A stretch of DNA of 32,936 nt from Faecalibacter rhinopitheci. GTDB taxonomy: Bacteria; Bacteroidota; Bacteroidia; Flavobacteriales; Weeksellaceae. The translations under genes were made by a program, and so were the position numbers. Below are positions 24,974-32,828 of this stretch, piece by piece (position 1 is the first letter of the stretch; the number at the start of each line of letters is the position of its first letter). The stretch lies in contig NZ_JADGIK010000011.1 in NCBI RefSeq assembly GCF_015234135.1, positions 1 to 32,936 of the forward strand. The letters are read 5' to 3'. The notes beneath the pieces are model-generated. The model did no database searches. It saw only the letters and a list, made by a program, of their open reading frames with translations, and was not told where the DNA came from.

Positions 24974-25930
24974 ATGAAATATGATATTATTATAGTTGGT
25001 GGTGGGCCAATCGGAATAGCTTGTTTTATAGAAGCAAAAAAAAATAATCTTTCTGCATTAATTCTTGAAAAAGGAACAATTACCAATAGTATTTATAATT
25101 ATCCTTTGGATATGACTTTCTTTTCTACTTCAGAGAAATTAACCATAAATGATATACCGTTTAATTGTATAGCACCAAAGCCTGGTCGGAAAGAAGCATT
25201 GGAATATTATAGGAATGTTGCCAATTACTATGACATTAATATCAACTTATATGAAGAGGTTTTAACGATTGATAAATCTGACTATTTTACTGTAACCACA
25301 TCTAAAAACACTTATTTTTCGGATAATATAATCTTAGCAACGGGATTCTACGATATACCTCATCTACTTGGTGTAGAAGGCGAAAATCTTCCTATTGTTT
25401 CTCATTATTATAAAGAAGCTCATCCATATGCTTTTCAAAATATTGTTGTAATTGGTGCAAATAATTCTGCAGTAGATGCTGCATTAGAATGTTATCGAAA
25501 AGGTGCAAATGTTACATTAATAGTACGTGGTAGTGAGTTTACGTCCCGTTTAAAATATTGGGTAAAGCCCGATATAGAGAATAGAATAAAAGAAGGGGCT
25601 ATAAAAGCATATTTTAATTCTACCGTAGAAAAAATATCTCACACATCTATTACAGTGCAATCTAATCATGAAACTATTACAATAGAAACTGATCATATTT
25701 TAGCAATGACAGGTTATGAGCCCAATTTTAATTTTCTAGAACGCGCAGGTGTCCTATTACAAGATGATGGGTACAAAACGCCATTTTATAATCCAGAAAC
25801 AATGGAAACTAACGTTAAAGATCTTTACTTAGCTGGAGTTGTAAGTGGTGGTTTACAAACTAATATTTGGTTCATTGAGAATTCTCGCGTACATGCTAGT
25901 CAAATAATCAATCATATTCAATCAAAATAA
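24974..25930 (+). CDS. ypdA: YpdA-family FAD-dependent reductase (putative bacillithiol disulfide reductase)
   Basis: This is a 318-residue two-dinucleotide-binding flavoprotein. The FAD site is IIVGGGPIGIAC (6-17) and the NAD(P)H site is VVIGANNSAVDAALE (middle of the protein). The ILEKG, NYP and STSEKL stretches and the ending YLAGVVSGG are typical of the YpdA group. It lacks the CxxC redox pair of thioredoxin reductases. YpdA uses NADPH to reduce bacillithiol disulfide in the cytoplasm; many Flavobacteriia make bacillithiol. From memory, S. aureus YpdA relies on a cysteine directly after GGGP; here that place is Ile13 and the nearest cysteine is Cys17. Confidence 0.85.
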   Translation: MKYDIIIVGGGPIGIACFIEAKKNNLSALILEKGTITNSIYNYPLDMTFFSTSEKLTINDIPFNCIAPKPGRKEALEYYRNVANYYDININLYEEVLTIDKSDYFTVTTSKNTYFSDNIILATGFYDIPHLLGVEGENLPIVSHYYKEAHPYAFQNIVVIGANNSAVDAALECYRKGANVTLIVRGSEFTSRLKYWVKPDIENRIKEGAIKAYFNSTVEKISHTSITVQSNHETITIETDHILAMTGYEPNFNFLERAGVLLQDDGYKTPFYNPETMETNVKDLYLAGVVSGGLQTNIWFIENSRVHASQIINHIQSK

Positions 25931-25945
25931 TCTTATTTTTACACC

Positions 25946-26653
25946 ATGAAAGATTTATTTGGACAGGCTATATTAGACTATCAAACAGAAAACAATTCAG
26001 AAAATCTCTATACAGAAACTTCAATTTCTGAGCTGGATGTAATGCCCATAGATTATTTATTTAGGGATTTTGAAGAAATGCCTATTTTAGAACAGCAAGC
26101 ATTAAACCTTACAAAAGGCAAAACTTTGGATATTGGTGCAGGAGCCGGATCGCACAGTTTATATTTACAAGAAAAAGGTATTAATGTAAAAGCGATAGAT
26201 ATTTCTCCAAAAGCGATAGAAACTTGTGAGCTAAGAGGTATTAAGAATGTACAGACCATTAATATGTTGGATTTAAATGAAGATGAGAAATACGATACCA
26301 TTTTATTGTTAATGAATGGCACTGGTATATTTCAAAATCTTTTATTAATCGGTGTATATTTAGAAAAATTAAAAAAATTGTTAACTGCAAATGGGCAAGT
26401 TTTAATTGATGGAACAGATATACTTTATATGTTTGACGATGATGATGATGGTGGAAAATGGATTCCAGGAGATAAAGATTACTATGGCGAAGTAGACTTC
26501 ACTGTTCACTACAAAGGAATGACAGATGAACCTATAAATTGGTTGTACCTTGATTTTGACACATTAAAAAACGCATGTGAATATCATGGTTTAAAATGTA
26601 AGCGAATTGTAAAAGATGATGATTCTTATTTAGCAAAAATTACTATAAATTAA
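25946..26653 (+). CDS. Class I SAM-dependent methyltransferase
   Basis: This is a 235-residue protein with the Rossmann-fold SAM-binding motif I, LDIGAGAGSHSLYL (61-74), motif II VKAIDISPKAIE, and a later KYDTILLLMNG strand-loop. The C-terminal part contains an aspartate-rich stretch (MFDDDDDGGKW) and a YYGEVDFTVHYKGM segment not typical of small-molecule methyltransferases. The substrate is unknown. It starts 15 bp after the YpdA-type gene on the same strand and ends in a terminator, so the pair is an operon; a link to thiol metabolism is only an inference from that. Confidence 0.82.
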   Translation: MKDLFGQAILDYQTENNSENLYTETSISELDVMPIDYLFRDFEEMPILEQQALNLTKGKTLDIGAGAGSHSLYLQEKGINVKAIDISPKAIETCELRGIKNVQTINMLDLNEDEKYDTILLLMNGTGIFQNLLLIGVYLEKLKKLLTANGQVLIDGTDILYMFDDDDDGGKWIPGDKDYYGEVDFTVHYKGMTDEPINWLYLDFDTLKNACEYHGLKCKRIVKDDDSYLAKITIN

Positions 26654-26680
26654 GCGTTAAACATAAGTTTAACGCTTTTT
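26652..26680 (+). terminator. Terminator after the methyltransferase gene
   Basis: AAGCGTTAAAC (26652-26662) pairs perfectly with 26667-26677 across ATAA and is followed by T. The stem overlaps the stop codon. Confidence 0.85.
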
Positions 26681-26737
26681 TAATTTGATTAAAGCGAATA
26701 AAAATTCCTAAATTAGTGCAATAAACCAACTAATTAT

Positions 26738-28999
26738 ATGGAAGAACACTTACCTAAACTAATTACTGATCTTGCCTTAATTTTAGGTGTCGGAGCCATA
26801 ACTACATTAATATTTAAACGAATTAATCAGCCTCTGGTGTTGGGGTATATTATTGCTGGATTTCTGGTAGGTCCTCACTTTACATATTTACCTTCTGTTG
26901 CAGAAGAGCACAATGTTGAAATCTGGGCTAAAATTGGGGTAATATTTTTACTATTTAGCCTTGGTTTAGAATTTAGTTTCAAAAAATTACTCAACGTTGG
27001 TGGCAGTGCCTCCATAACGGCGTTGGTTGAAATTATTTTTATTGTAATTATTGGTTACTTTGTAGGTCAATGGATGGGTTGGTCTAATATGGATAGTATT
27101 TTCTTAGGAGGTTTATTAGCTAGCTCTTCCACCACCATTATAATACGAGCATTTGATGAATTAGGTCTTAAGCGCAAGAAATTTGCAAATGTCGTTTTTG
27201 GGATTCTTATCGTAGAAGATATTGTTGTAATTCTACTTATGGTAATGCTCTCTACAATGGCAGTAAGTCAACAATTTAACGGAACAGAAATGTTTAGTTC
27301 CTTAGTAAAACTTGGCTTCTTTTTAGCTGTATGGTTTTTAGGAGGAATATTTGTAATTCCATCTTTTTTAAGATCAATTAAAAAATACTTAGACGAAGAA
27401 ACCCTATTGATATTATCTTTAGGATTATGTCTAGGTATGGTTTATATAGCTGATAGTGTTGGTTTTTCTATTGAATTAGGCGCATTTGTAATGGGATCAA
27501 TACTAGCCGAAACAATATATGCTGAGAAGATAGAACATACACTGAAATCAGTAAAAACATTATTTGCTACAATATTTTTTGTCTCTATCGGTATGATGAT
27601 TGATCCTGCATCTATGATAGAACATAAGTGGGCAATTATAGTAGTAACATTAGTTACGGTTTTTGGTAAATTAATTTTTACTACGCTAGGTGCATTATTG
27701 TCTGGACAACCACTTAAACAGTCTATACAAGTTGGAATGAGTATGGCACAAATTGGTGAGTTTGCCTTTATTGTAGCCGGATTAGGCTTATCATTAGGTG
27801 TCACAAGTGATTTTCTTTTTCCTGTAGCTGTAGGAGTTTCTGCGATAACAACTTTCACTACACCCTATTTAATAAAATCTTCAGAAGCAACCTATACTTT
27901 ACTAAATCGTATATTGCCTCAAAAATTCATAAACACTATTGATCGTTATTCATCCGATACCCAACATATAAAAGATGAGAACCAATGGAAAATGATTATC
28001 GAAAAAACAATCAGAAATTTAGCTCTTAATACCATAATTGTAATAGCCATTACTTTCTTTATGAAAAATTTTGTGTTGTTGCTTTTGTATGATAATGTAA
28101 GTCCGTTTTTGGCAAATTTTATCACCATGATTGTTACGCTTATAATTTCCATTCCATTTTTATGGGCATTGGTTGGCAGTCGTGTGTCTAAACAATTAAT
28201 GTCTAAATTTTGGTTAGAATCCAAATTTAATCGTGCGCCTATTATTGGTTTATTTTCGCTTCGAGTTAGTTTTATTTTAGGGTTAATTATATTTATTTAT
28301 TATCAATTCTTTTCGAGCGAAGTAGCAGTTTTAATTCTTATTGTGGTGCTTTTAGGACTTATGTATCTTTTATCTAAACACTTTAATAATATTTACAGTA
28401 TTATACAAAATCGATTCATCTATAATTTAAATGAACGTGAAATTTTAGAAGAAAAGAAGCAAAAGATAAAAAAGGAAAATTACCAATATACGTGGGATAA
28501 TACTCATATTTCTGAGATGTATGTACCTAGACATGCTAACTTTATTGGTGTTCCTTTGGGAGATTTGAACTGGCGAACAAAATTCCATATAAATATTGCC
28601 TATATAAAACGCGGAGACCGCATTATCCAAATGCCTAATAGCGAATCTGTGTTATATCCACTAGATGAAATTGGAATAATTGGAACAGATGAACAAATTC
28701 AAAAATTTGAAAAATATCTTTCAATTATTGGAGAATCAGTTCCGACAAGTGATATAAAAGATCGAATTGATATTACAATGGATAAAGTTGTTGTACCAGA
28801 AAATGTAGCTGATGTAGCTTACCAAGATGTAGGGTGGGTAAAAGACACTTCTACCGGAATTGTTGTATCCATAGAACGTGATGGGAAAATTGTTTACAAT
28901 CCTGATCGTGAAATTATGATTGAGCCTGGTGATTATTTAACCATTGTAGCCGATAAGAAAAAGTTAAAAGAATTTATAAAACTCTATAATTTAAAATAA
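26738..28999 (+). CDS. CPA2-family cation/proton antiporter with RCK_C domains (KefB/KefC-like)
   Basis: This 753-residue membrane protein probably exchanges K+ or Na+ for protons. The N-terminal Na/H-exchanger domain (about 5-385) has LGYIIAGFLVGPHF, FSLGLEFSF and LASSSTTIIIRAF, typical of the KefB/KefC group. It is followed by four more hydrophobic segments (about 425-560, e.g. ITMIVTLIISIPFLWALV and LILIVVLLGLMYLL). Two RCK_C-type (TrkA C-terminal) domains then follow, at about 590-670 and 680-750, which sense ions or nucleotides. The RCK_N NAD-binding domain of Kef proteins is absent. It is separate from the preceding operon. Confidence 0.88.
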   Translation: MEEHLPKLITDLALILGVGAITTLIFKRINQPLVLGYIIAGFLVGPHFTYLPSVAEEHNVEIWAKIGVIFLLFSLGLEFSFKKLLNVGGSASITALVEIIFIVIIGYFVGQWMGWSNMDSIFLGGLLASSSTTIIIRAFDELGLKRKKFANVVFGILIVEDIVVILLMVMLSTMAVSQQFNGTEMFSSLVKLGFFLAVWFLGGIFVIPSFLRSIKKYLDEETLLILSLGLCLGMVYIADSVGFSIELGAFVMGSILAETIYAEKIEHTLKSVKTLFATIFFVSIGMMIDPASMIEHKWAIIVVTLVTVFGKLIFTTLGALLSGQPLKQSIQVGMSMAQIGEFAFIVAGLGLSLGVTSDFLFPVAVGVSAITTFTTPYLIKSSEATYTLLNRILPQKFINTIDRYSSDTQHIKDENQWKMIIEKTIRNLALNTIIVIAITFFMKNFVLLLLYDNVSPFLANFITMIVTLIISIPFLWALVGSRVSKQLMSKFWLESKFNRAPIIGLFSLRVSFILGLIIFIYYQFFSSEVAVLILIVVLLGLMYLLSKHFNNIYSIIQNRFIYNLNEREILEEKKQKIKKENYQYTWDNTHISEMYVPRHANFIGVPLGDLNWRTKFHINIAYIKRGDRIIQMPNSESVLYPLDEIGIIGTDEQIQKFEKYLSIIGESVPTSDIKDRIDITMDKVVVPENVADVAYQDVGWVKDTSTGIVVSIERDGKIVYNPDREIMIEPGDYLTIVADKKKLKEFIKLYNLK

Positions 29000-29018
29000 G
29001 GGTTATAATTTTGTATCC

Positions 29019-30110
29019 ATGCTTCGAAAAATTATCCATATCGACATGGATGCATTTTATGCTTCTGTAGAACAACGCGATTTCCCTGAATTACAAGGGA
29101 AATGCATTGCTGTGGGTGGTAATGCAGAACGTGGAGTTGTAGCAACTGCAAGCTATGAAGCTAGAAAATATGGTGTAAAATCTGCAATGCCCTCTGTAAT
29201 AGCCAAAAGAAAATGCCCTAAACTAATCTTCGTTAAACCACGTTTTGAAGTATATAAAGAAGTTTCACAACAAATTAGAGAAATTTTCAAAGAATATACC
29301 GACTTGATAGAACCCTTATCATTGGATGAGGCCTATTTGGATGTCACTAAAAATAAATTTAACCTTACAATAGCTACAGAGATTGCATTAGAAATTAAAC
29401 AAAAAATAAAGGAACGAACTCATCTTACTGCATCTGCGGGAGTCTCTTTCAATAAATTTTTAGCTAAAATTGCCTCTGATTATCATAAGCCTGATGGATT
29501 ATTTGTGATAACACCGTCGATGTCAGAAAAATTTATAGCTGAGTTACCTATTCATAAATTCCATGGAATTGGCAAAGTAACTGCTGAACGAATGGCAAAT
29601 ATGGGAATTAAAACTGGTTGGGATCTAAGACAACTTTCTTTAGAAAAAATTGCACGTGAATTTGGTAAAGCAGGTTTGCATTATTACAACATATCTCGAG
29701 GTGAAGATAATCGCCCTGTAAATGCTTCCCGAATAAGAAAATCAATCGGTTCTGAAAATACATTTTCAAATGATCTTTTTCATTATCATGATCTACAACA
29801 AGGTATTAATCCATTGATGCAAGAAGTGTGGGATTGGTGCAATACACATTATGTCTATGGTAGAACAATTACAGTAAAAATGAAATTTGATGATTTTTCA
29901 ATCACAAGTAAAAGTAAGTCTTCTGATTATCCTATAACACAAGAAAATTTATATAAAAAAATCGTTTTAGAATTATTAAAAGAAAGTTATCAGATAGGAC
30001 GAAATGTAAGACTTTTAGGCGTTTCTGTTTCGAACTTGACTGATTTTAAACTTCACGAAGGAAGACAATTGCTTTTGGATTTTGAGAGTGTATCTTCAAA
30101 TATTATCTAA
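29019..30110 (+). CDS. dinB: DNA polymerase IV (Y-family, translesion)
   Basis: This 363-residue error-prone polymerase copies past lesions in the cytoplasm. The catalytic carboxylates are in HIDMDAFYASVEQ (Asp9) and SLDEAYLDV (Asp103, Glu104). The little-finger domain follows, and near the C-terminus QLLLDF fits a beta-clamp-binding motif. It starts 19 bp after the antiporter gene. Its last 15 bases overlap the end of the convergent recombinase gene. Pol IV belongs to the SOS response in many bacteria, which makes its position beside a cassette recombinase notable, though no LexA-type site is identifiable here. Confidence 0.96.
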   Translation: MLRKIIHIDMDAFYASVEQRDFPELQGKCIAVGGNAERGVVATASYEARKYGVKSAMPSVIAKRKCPKLIFVKPRFEVYKEVSQQIREIFKEYTDLIEPLSLDEAYLDVTKNKFNLTIATEIALEIKQKIKERTHLTASAGVSFNKFLAKIASDYHKPDGLFVITPSMSEKFIAELPIHKFHGIGKVTAERMANMGIKTGWDLRQLSLEKIAREFGKAGLHYYNISRGEDNRPVNASRIRKSIGSENTFSNDLFHYHDLQQGINPLMQEVWDWCNTHYVYGRTITVKMKFDDFSITSKSKSSDYPITQENLYKKIVLELLKESYQIGRNVRLLGVSVSNLTDFKLHEGRQLLLDFESVSSNII

Positions 30111-31190
30111 AGGAGATTTAATTTTGAGAAGAGATTTTTTAGAAACGTGCGTATAAGTAAGCGTGGTTTTTATATCATTATGTCCTAATAATTGTTGTAT
30201 CAACGCAAGATCGGTTCCATTTTCTAATAAATGTGTAGCAAAAGAATGTCTAAGACTATGAACTCCCACATTTTTACGCGAATTAGTTTTTTTCAAAGCA
30301 TTTTTAAAGATAATTTGTACCGTTCTCGTCGACATTTGATTTCCAAATCTATTTTCAAATAAAAATTCCTTCGGACGGTAAGTCATATAGTATTCTCTAA
30401 GTGCTTCTAATAAAGATTCTGGTAGAATTGTAATACGATCTTTTTTTCCTTTTGCACCTTTTATATGCACCAGCATTCTTTCACTGTCCAAATCTCCAAT
30501 CTTAAGCTTTACAACTTCACTAACACGTAATCCCATACCATACATTGTTTTCAGAATCATCTGATGCTTTAGATTTTTTGTTAAAGTAATTATCTGCTTT
30601 ATTTCGTATACAGAAAGTACTTTAGGAAGTTTCTCAGGACGTTTGGGGCGCGGGATATCGTATATAACCCGAGGACGCATTAACACTTTTTCGTACAAAA
30701 ATTTTATTGCGTTCATTCTAGAATTTATTGTAAATTCAGACAAACCCAAATTATCCATACAATAAACTAAATACTTACGTATTTGATCAGTTGTAATATC
30801 TTCAACAGTATAATTTTTGAACATTTTAAAGAACGAAATCAATTCACTTCCGTATGTTTTTATTGTATTTGGACTGTAAGCCATCAATTTTAATTGCTGT
30901 ATAGTATCTAAAAAGTAAATTTTATGTTCTTCAGCTAATTGATGTATAGCAGGAAATTGTTCGGTTGTAATACCTATAAATTTTCTATTTTCTGTTGTAT
31001 CTTTTATATACCATTTTTTTTCAGTCGCAGAGTAATATAATTTAATTAACTGTTTTAATGGAGCTATAGAAATGGAATCTTTGGCATAAATAACCCAAAT
31101 AACTTTTTGATTTTTATGTATGCCAGCTTCAAACTTATAATTAGATAAATTAACACTTCCCATCTTGAGATAATTTGTATTAACGAACAT
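30096..31190 (-). CDS. Tyrosine recombinase/integrase of the cassette array
   Basis: This 364-residue site-specific recombinase has three parts. Residues 1 to about 92 are an unusual N-terminal extension (KNQKVIWVIYAKDSIS, KKWYIKD). Residues about 93-172 are the SAM-like core-binding domain (SPNTIKTYGSELISFF). Residues about 185-364 are the catalytic domain, with Arg222 (GMGLRVSE), a lysine at 247-250, His311/Arg314 (HSLRHSFATH), His337 (LLGHND) and the nucleophile Tyr346 (TLTYTHVS). All catalytic residues are present. It resembles XerC/D and lacks the IntI-specific insertion. It diverges from the cassettes and overlaps the end of dinB by 15 bp. Confidence 0.92.
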   Translation of the reverse strand: MFVNTNYLKMGSVNLSNYKFEAGIHKNQKVIWVIYAKDSISIAPLKQLIKLYYSATEKKWYIKDTTENRKFIGITTEQFPAIHQLAEEHKIYFLDTIQQLKLMAYSPNTIKTYGSELISFFKMFKNYTVEDITTDQIRKYLVYCMDNLGLSEFTINSRMNAIKFLYEKVLMRPRVIYDIPRPKRPEKLPKVLSVYEIKQIITLTKNLKHQMILKTMYGMGLRVSEVVKLKIGDLDSERMLVHIKGAKGKKDRITILPESLLEALREYYMTYRPKEFLFENRFGNQMSTRTVQIIFKNALKKTNSRKNVGVHSLRHSFATHLLENGTDLALIQQLLGHNDIKTTLTYTHVSKKSLLKIKSPLDNI

Positions 31191-31288
31191 ATACTCATGT
31201 ACTATAAAATTACGTTTATTTTTTCAATCTAGCTGATAGTAAGCATTTAAGTAAAAAAAATAAATTTGTTTATATCATCTATGTTCGT
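31183..31288. repeat. 9-bp inverted repeat flanking the recombinase-cassette intergenic region
   Basis: ACGAACATA (31183-31191) covers the recombinase start codon, and its exact reverse complement TATGTTCGT (31280-31288) lies in the cassette promoter. These are candidate recombinase or regulator binding sites. Confidence 0.5.
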
Positions 31289-31295
31289 ATATTTG
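31265..31295 (+). promoter_or_regulatory. Cassette promoter (Pc-like)
   Basis: TTTG (31265-31268) is followed after exactly 19 bp by TATATTTG (31288-31295), a perfect Bacteroidetes promoter. The predicted start of transcription, near 31302, falls at the attI-like core, so it would drive the first cassettes. The orientation is away from the recombinase. Confidence 0.75.
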
Positions 31296-31298
31296 AGT

Positions 31299-31308
31299 GT
31301 TATGTGCA
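31299..31308 (+). other. attI-like recombination core
   Basis: GTTATGTGCA marks the junction between the leader and cassette 1. Its full reverse complement begins the repeat at the end of cassette 1 (31723-31732). The expected cleavage point by analogy with integrons is between G31299 and T31300. Confidence 0.6.
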
Positions 31309-31342
31309 ATACTACCAAAACTTCCTTAAAAAAAATCTTGCA

Positions 31343-31714
31343 ATGAATGATAATATTCGAAACTTTTTACTTAAAATTTGTCCTGAAATCTTAGAAGGAG
31401 AATTTTCTCAAAAAAGTATAATAGAATATATTCAAACTGTGAAAATATTGGAAATTGAATTCACTGGAAATGGTTGCTTTATTAATTTAGATTCCGAAAA
31501 CTCAAATTTTGAAATGGAAATAATAAATAAAATGCACAATCAAAATGAATTAAATTTCGACGGACTTGAATTAATTAATAAAGATAAAAACTTATTATGC
31601 GAAATACGCATATTAATTATACAACAAAAAATTAATCTCATAGAAATATGGAATAAGTTGGGATCTAATTTTACAGAAATTCCATCTGAATATGAATTAA
31701 ATAAAAATTGGTAA
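31343..31714 (+). CDS. Cassette 1 protein, unknown
   Basis: This is a 123-residue, acidic, Asn/Ile/Glu-rich protein without a signal peptide or membrane segment (opening MNDNIRNFLLKI). A frame is also open from a GTG at 31304, but that lies within the recombination core, so the ATG at 31343 is preferred. I recognise no family. It occupies most of cassette 1, is on the same strand as the array promoter, and is very AT-rich, as integron cassette genes often are relative to their hosts. Confidence 0.65.
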   Translation: MNDNIRNFLLKICPEILEGEFSQKSIIEYIQTVKILEIEFTGNGCFINLDSENSNFEMEIINKMHNQNELNFDGLELINKDKNLLCEIRILIIQQKINLIEIWNKLGSNFTEIPSEYELNKNW

Positions 31715-31722
31715 TAAAGTAC

Positions 31723-31916
31723 TGCACATAACATACTATTTGCGAAAAAACGGGCTGAAAGTAAACTTTTTTGTCATAATTTTCCACTCGCAAAATTGCT
31801 TTTCTAAAAACAATACACTAATTTAGTTTTAGCCAAGTAATTTGCTTGAACGGACGAACTTGAACTTCGTTCAATTTCTCTCCCGTTCTTCGCAAATACT
31901 CGGCTCGTTGTATGTA
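31723..31916 (+). repeat. attC-like site 1
   Basis: It begins with TGCACATAAC (31723-31732) and ends with the core GTTGTATGTA (31907-31916). Arms 31737-31754 and 31882-31898 pair over about 17 bp with one bulge (TATTTGCGAA... / ...TTCGCAAATA). An inner hairpin is TTGAAC-TTC-GTTCAA (31860-31874). Most of the roughly 190 bp is shared with the second site. Confidence 0.75.
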
Positions 31917-31932
31917 ATTATCAAAACAACTC

Positions 31933-32622
31933 ATGAAATTAATATATACTTTTATTATAAGCTTATTCATCATAAGTTGTAATAAAAATTCTGAAATCGA
32001 ATATCAATTCGATAACGACTACATTTTTAATGACTTTAAGAAAGAATTTATTTCTTATGATTTAAATAATATAAACGATTCTATTTCTGAAAGAAAAACT
32101 TTATACAAAGATAAATTAATAAGAACTGACACATTACTTTCTAAAAATCAAAAAAGTAAATTTATTGGTTGGACAAAATTTTACGATACTATTGAAAATT
32201 CAAATACAGAAAAATTTATTGAAAACTTCAGGTTTAAAAATAATATTATAAAGTTTAACCAATTAATTGTTAAAGAAAATGACACAATTAATTATTCTAA
32301 AAGCTTTTTCTATAAATTTCATGGTAATAAAATTGTATTTTATCTTCCAGAAGAAATGAAATTTTCTAGAAATTCAAATAATGAAATTCTATTTTTTTTA
32401 CTTGACGATATTGAAAATCCATCTGTAAATCTTCCACAATTATTCAAACAAAAAAGTGAAGAATTAAACTTTTTGACTATTCATGAAAAATCTAATTATT
32501 CAGAAGCTGAATATCTTATAGATCCAGAAAAAAAAGATCTTAAAGGTATTTTTGTATATTTTGAATATGAGCCAAAAACTTTTGACATTAGTACTTATTC
32601 TATACTTCATATAAAAAGATAA
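31933..32622 (+). CDS. Cassette 2 protein: uncharacterised lipoprotein
   Basis: This 229-residue protein has a short signal peptide ending LFIISC (lipidation Cys16) and should be anchored in the cell envelope. The mature part is polar and mostly beta-rich, with many Lys/Asn/Ser (e.g. KFIGWTKFYDTIENSN). I recognise no family. It is the sole ORF of cassette 2, starting 25 bp after the core. Because the preceding cassette has no evident terminator, it may be transcribed from the shared promoter. Confidence 0.75.
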   Translation: MKLIYTFIISLFIISCNKNSEIEYQFDNDYIFNDFKKEFISYDLNNINDSISERKTLYKDKLIRTDTLLSKNQKSKFIGWTKFYDTIENSNTEKFIENFRFKNNIIKFNQLIVKENDTINYSKSFFYKFHGNKIVFYLPEEMKFSRNSNNEILFFLLDDIENPSVNLPQLFKQKSEELNFLTIHEKSNYSEAEYLIDPEKKDLKGIFVYFEYEPKTFDISTYSILHIKR

Positions 32623-32623
32623 C

Positions 32624-32820
32624 TACATACAACATAGTATTTCGCAAAAAACGGGCTGAAAGTAAACTTTCATCCCATCTTTTTCCACTCGCAAAATTGC
32701 TTTTCTTAAAACATTAACTTAAATTAGTTTCAGAAAAGAGCAATTTGCTTGAACGCACGAACTTGAGCTTTCGCTCAATTTCTGTCCCGTTCTTCGCAAA
32801 TACTCGTCTCGTTATACGAT
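32624..32820 (+). repeat. attC-like site 2
   Basis: It begins TACATACAAC (32624-32633) and ends with the core GTTATACGAT (32811-32820). Outer arms 32637-32655 and 32786-32803 pair with small bulges, leaving extrahelical bases. The inner hairpin is TTGAGC-TTTC-GCTCAA (32763-32778), which differs from site 1 by a compensated A-T to G-C change. Confidence 0.75.
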
Positions 32821-32828
32821 ATTATTGA

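Noticed and set aside
27442-27858. Minus-strand ORF inside the antiporter gene
   Set aside because: Shadow of a membrane-protein gene; no start context or family features.
31304-31342. GTG start for the cassette 1 ORF
   Set aside because: It lies in the recombination core and adds residues of no evident value; the ATG at 31343 gives a 40-nt leader. It is not fully excluded.
31723-32820. CRISPR array
   Set aside because: The repeats are about 190 bp, spaced by whole ORFs, with no short regular spacers and no cas genes.
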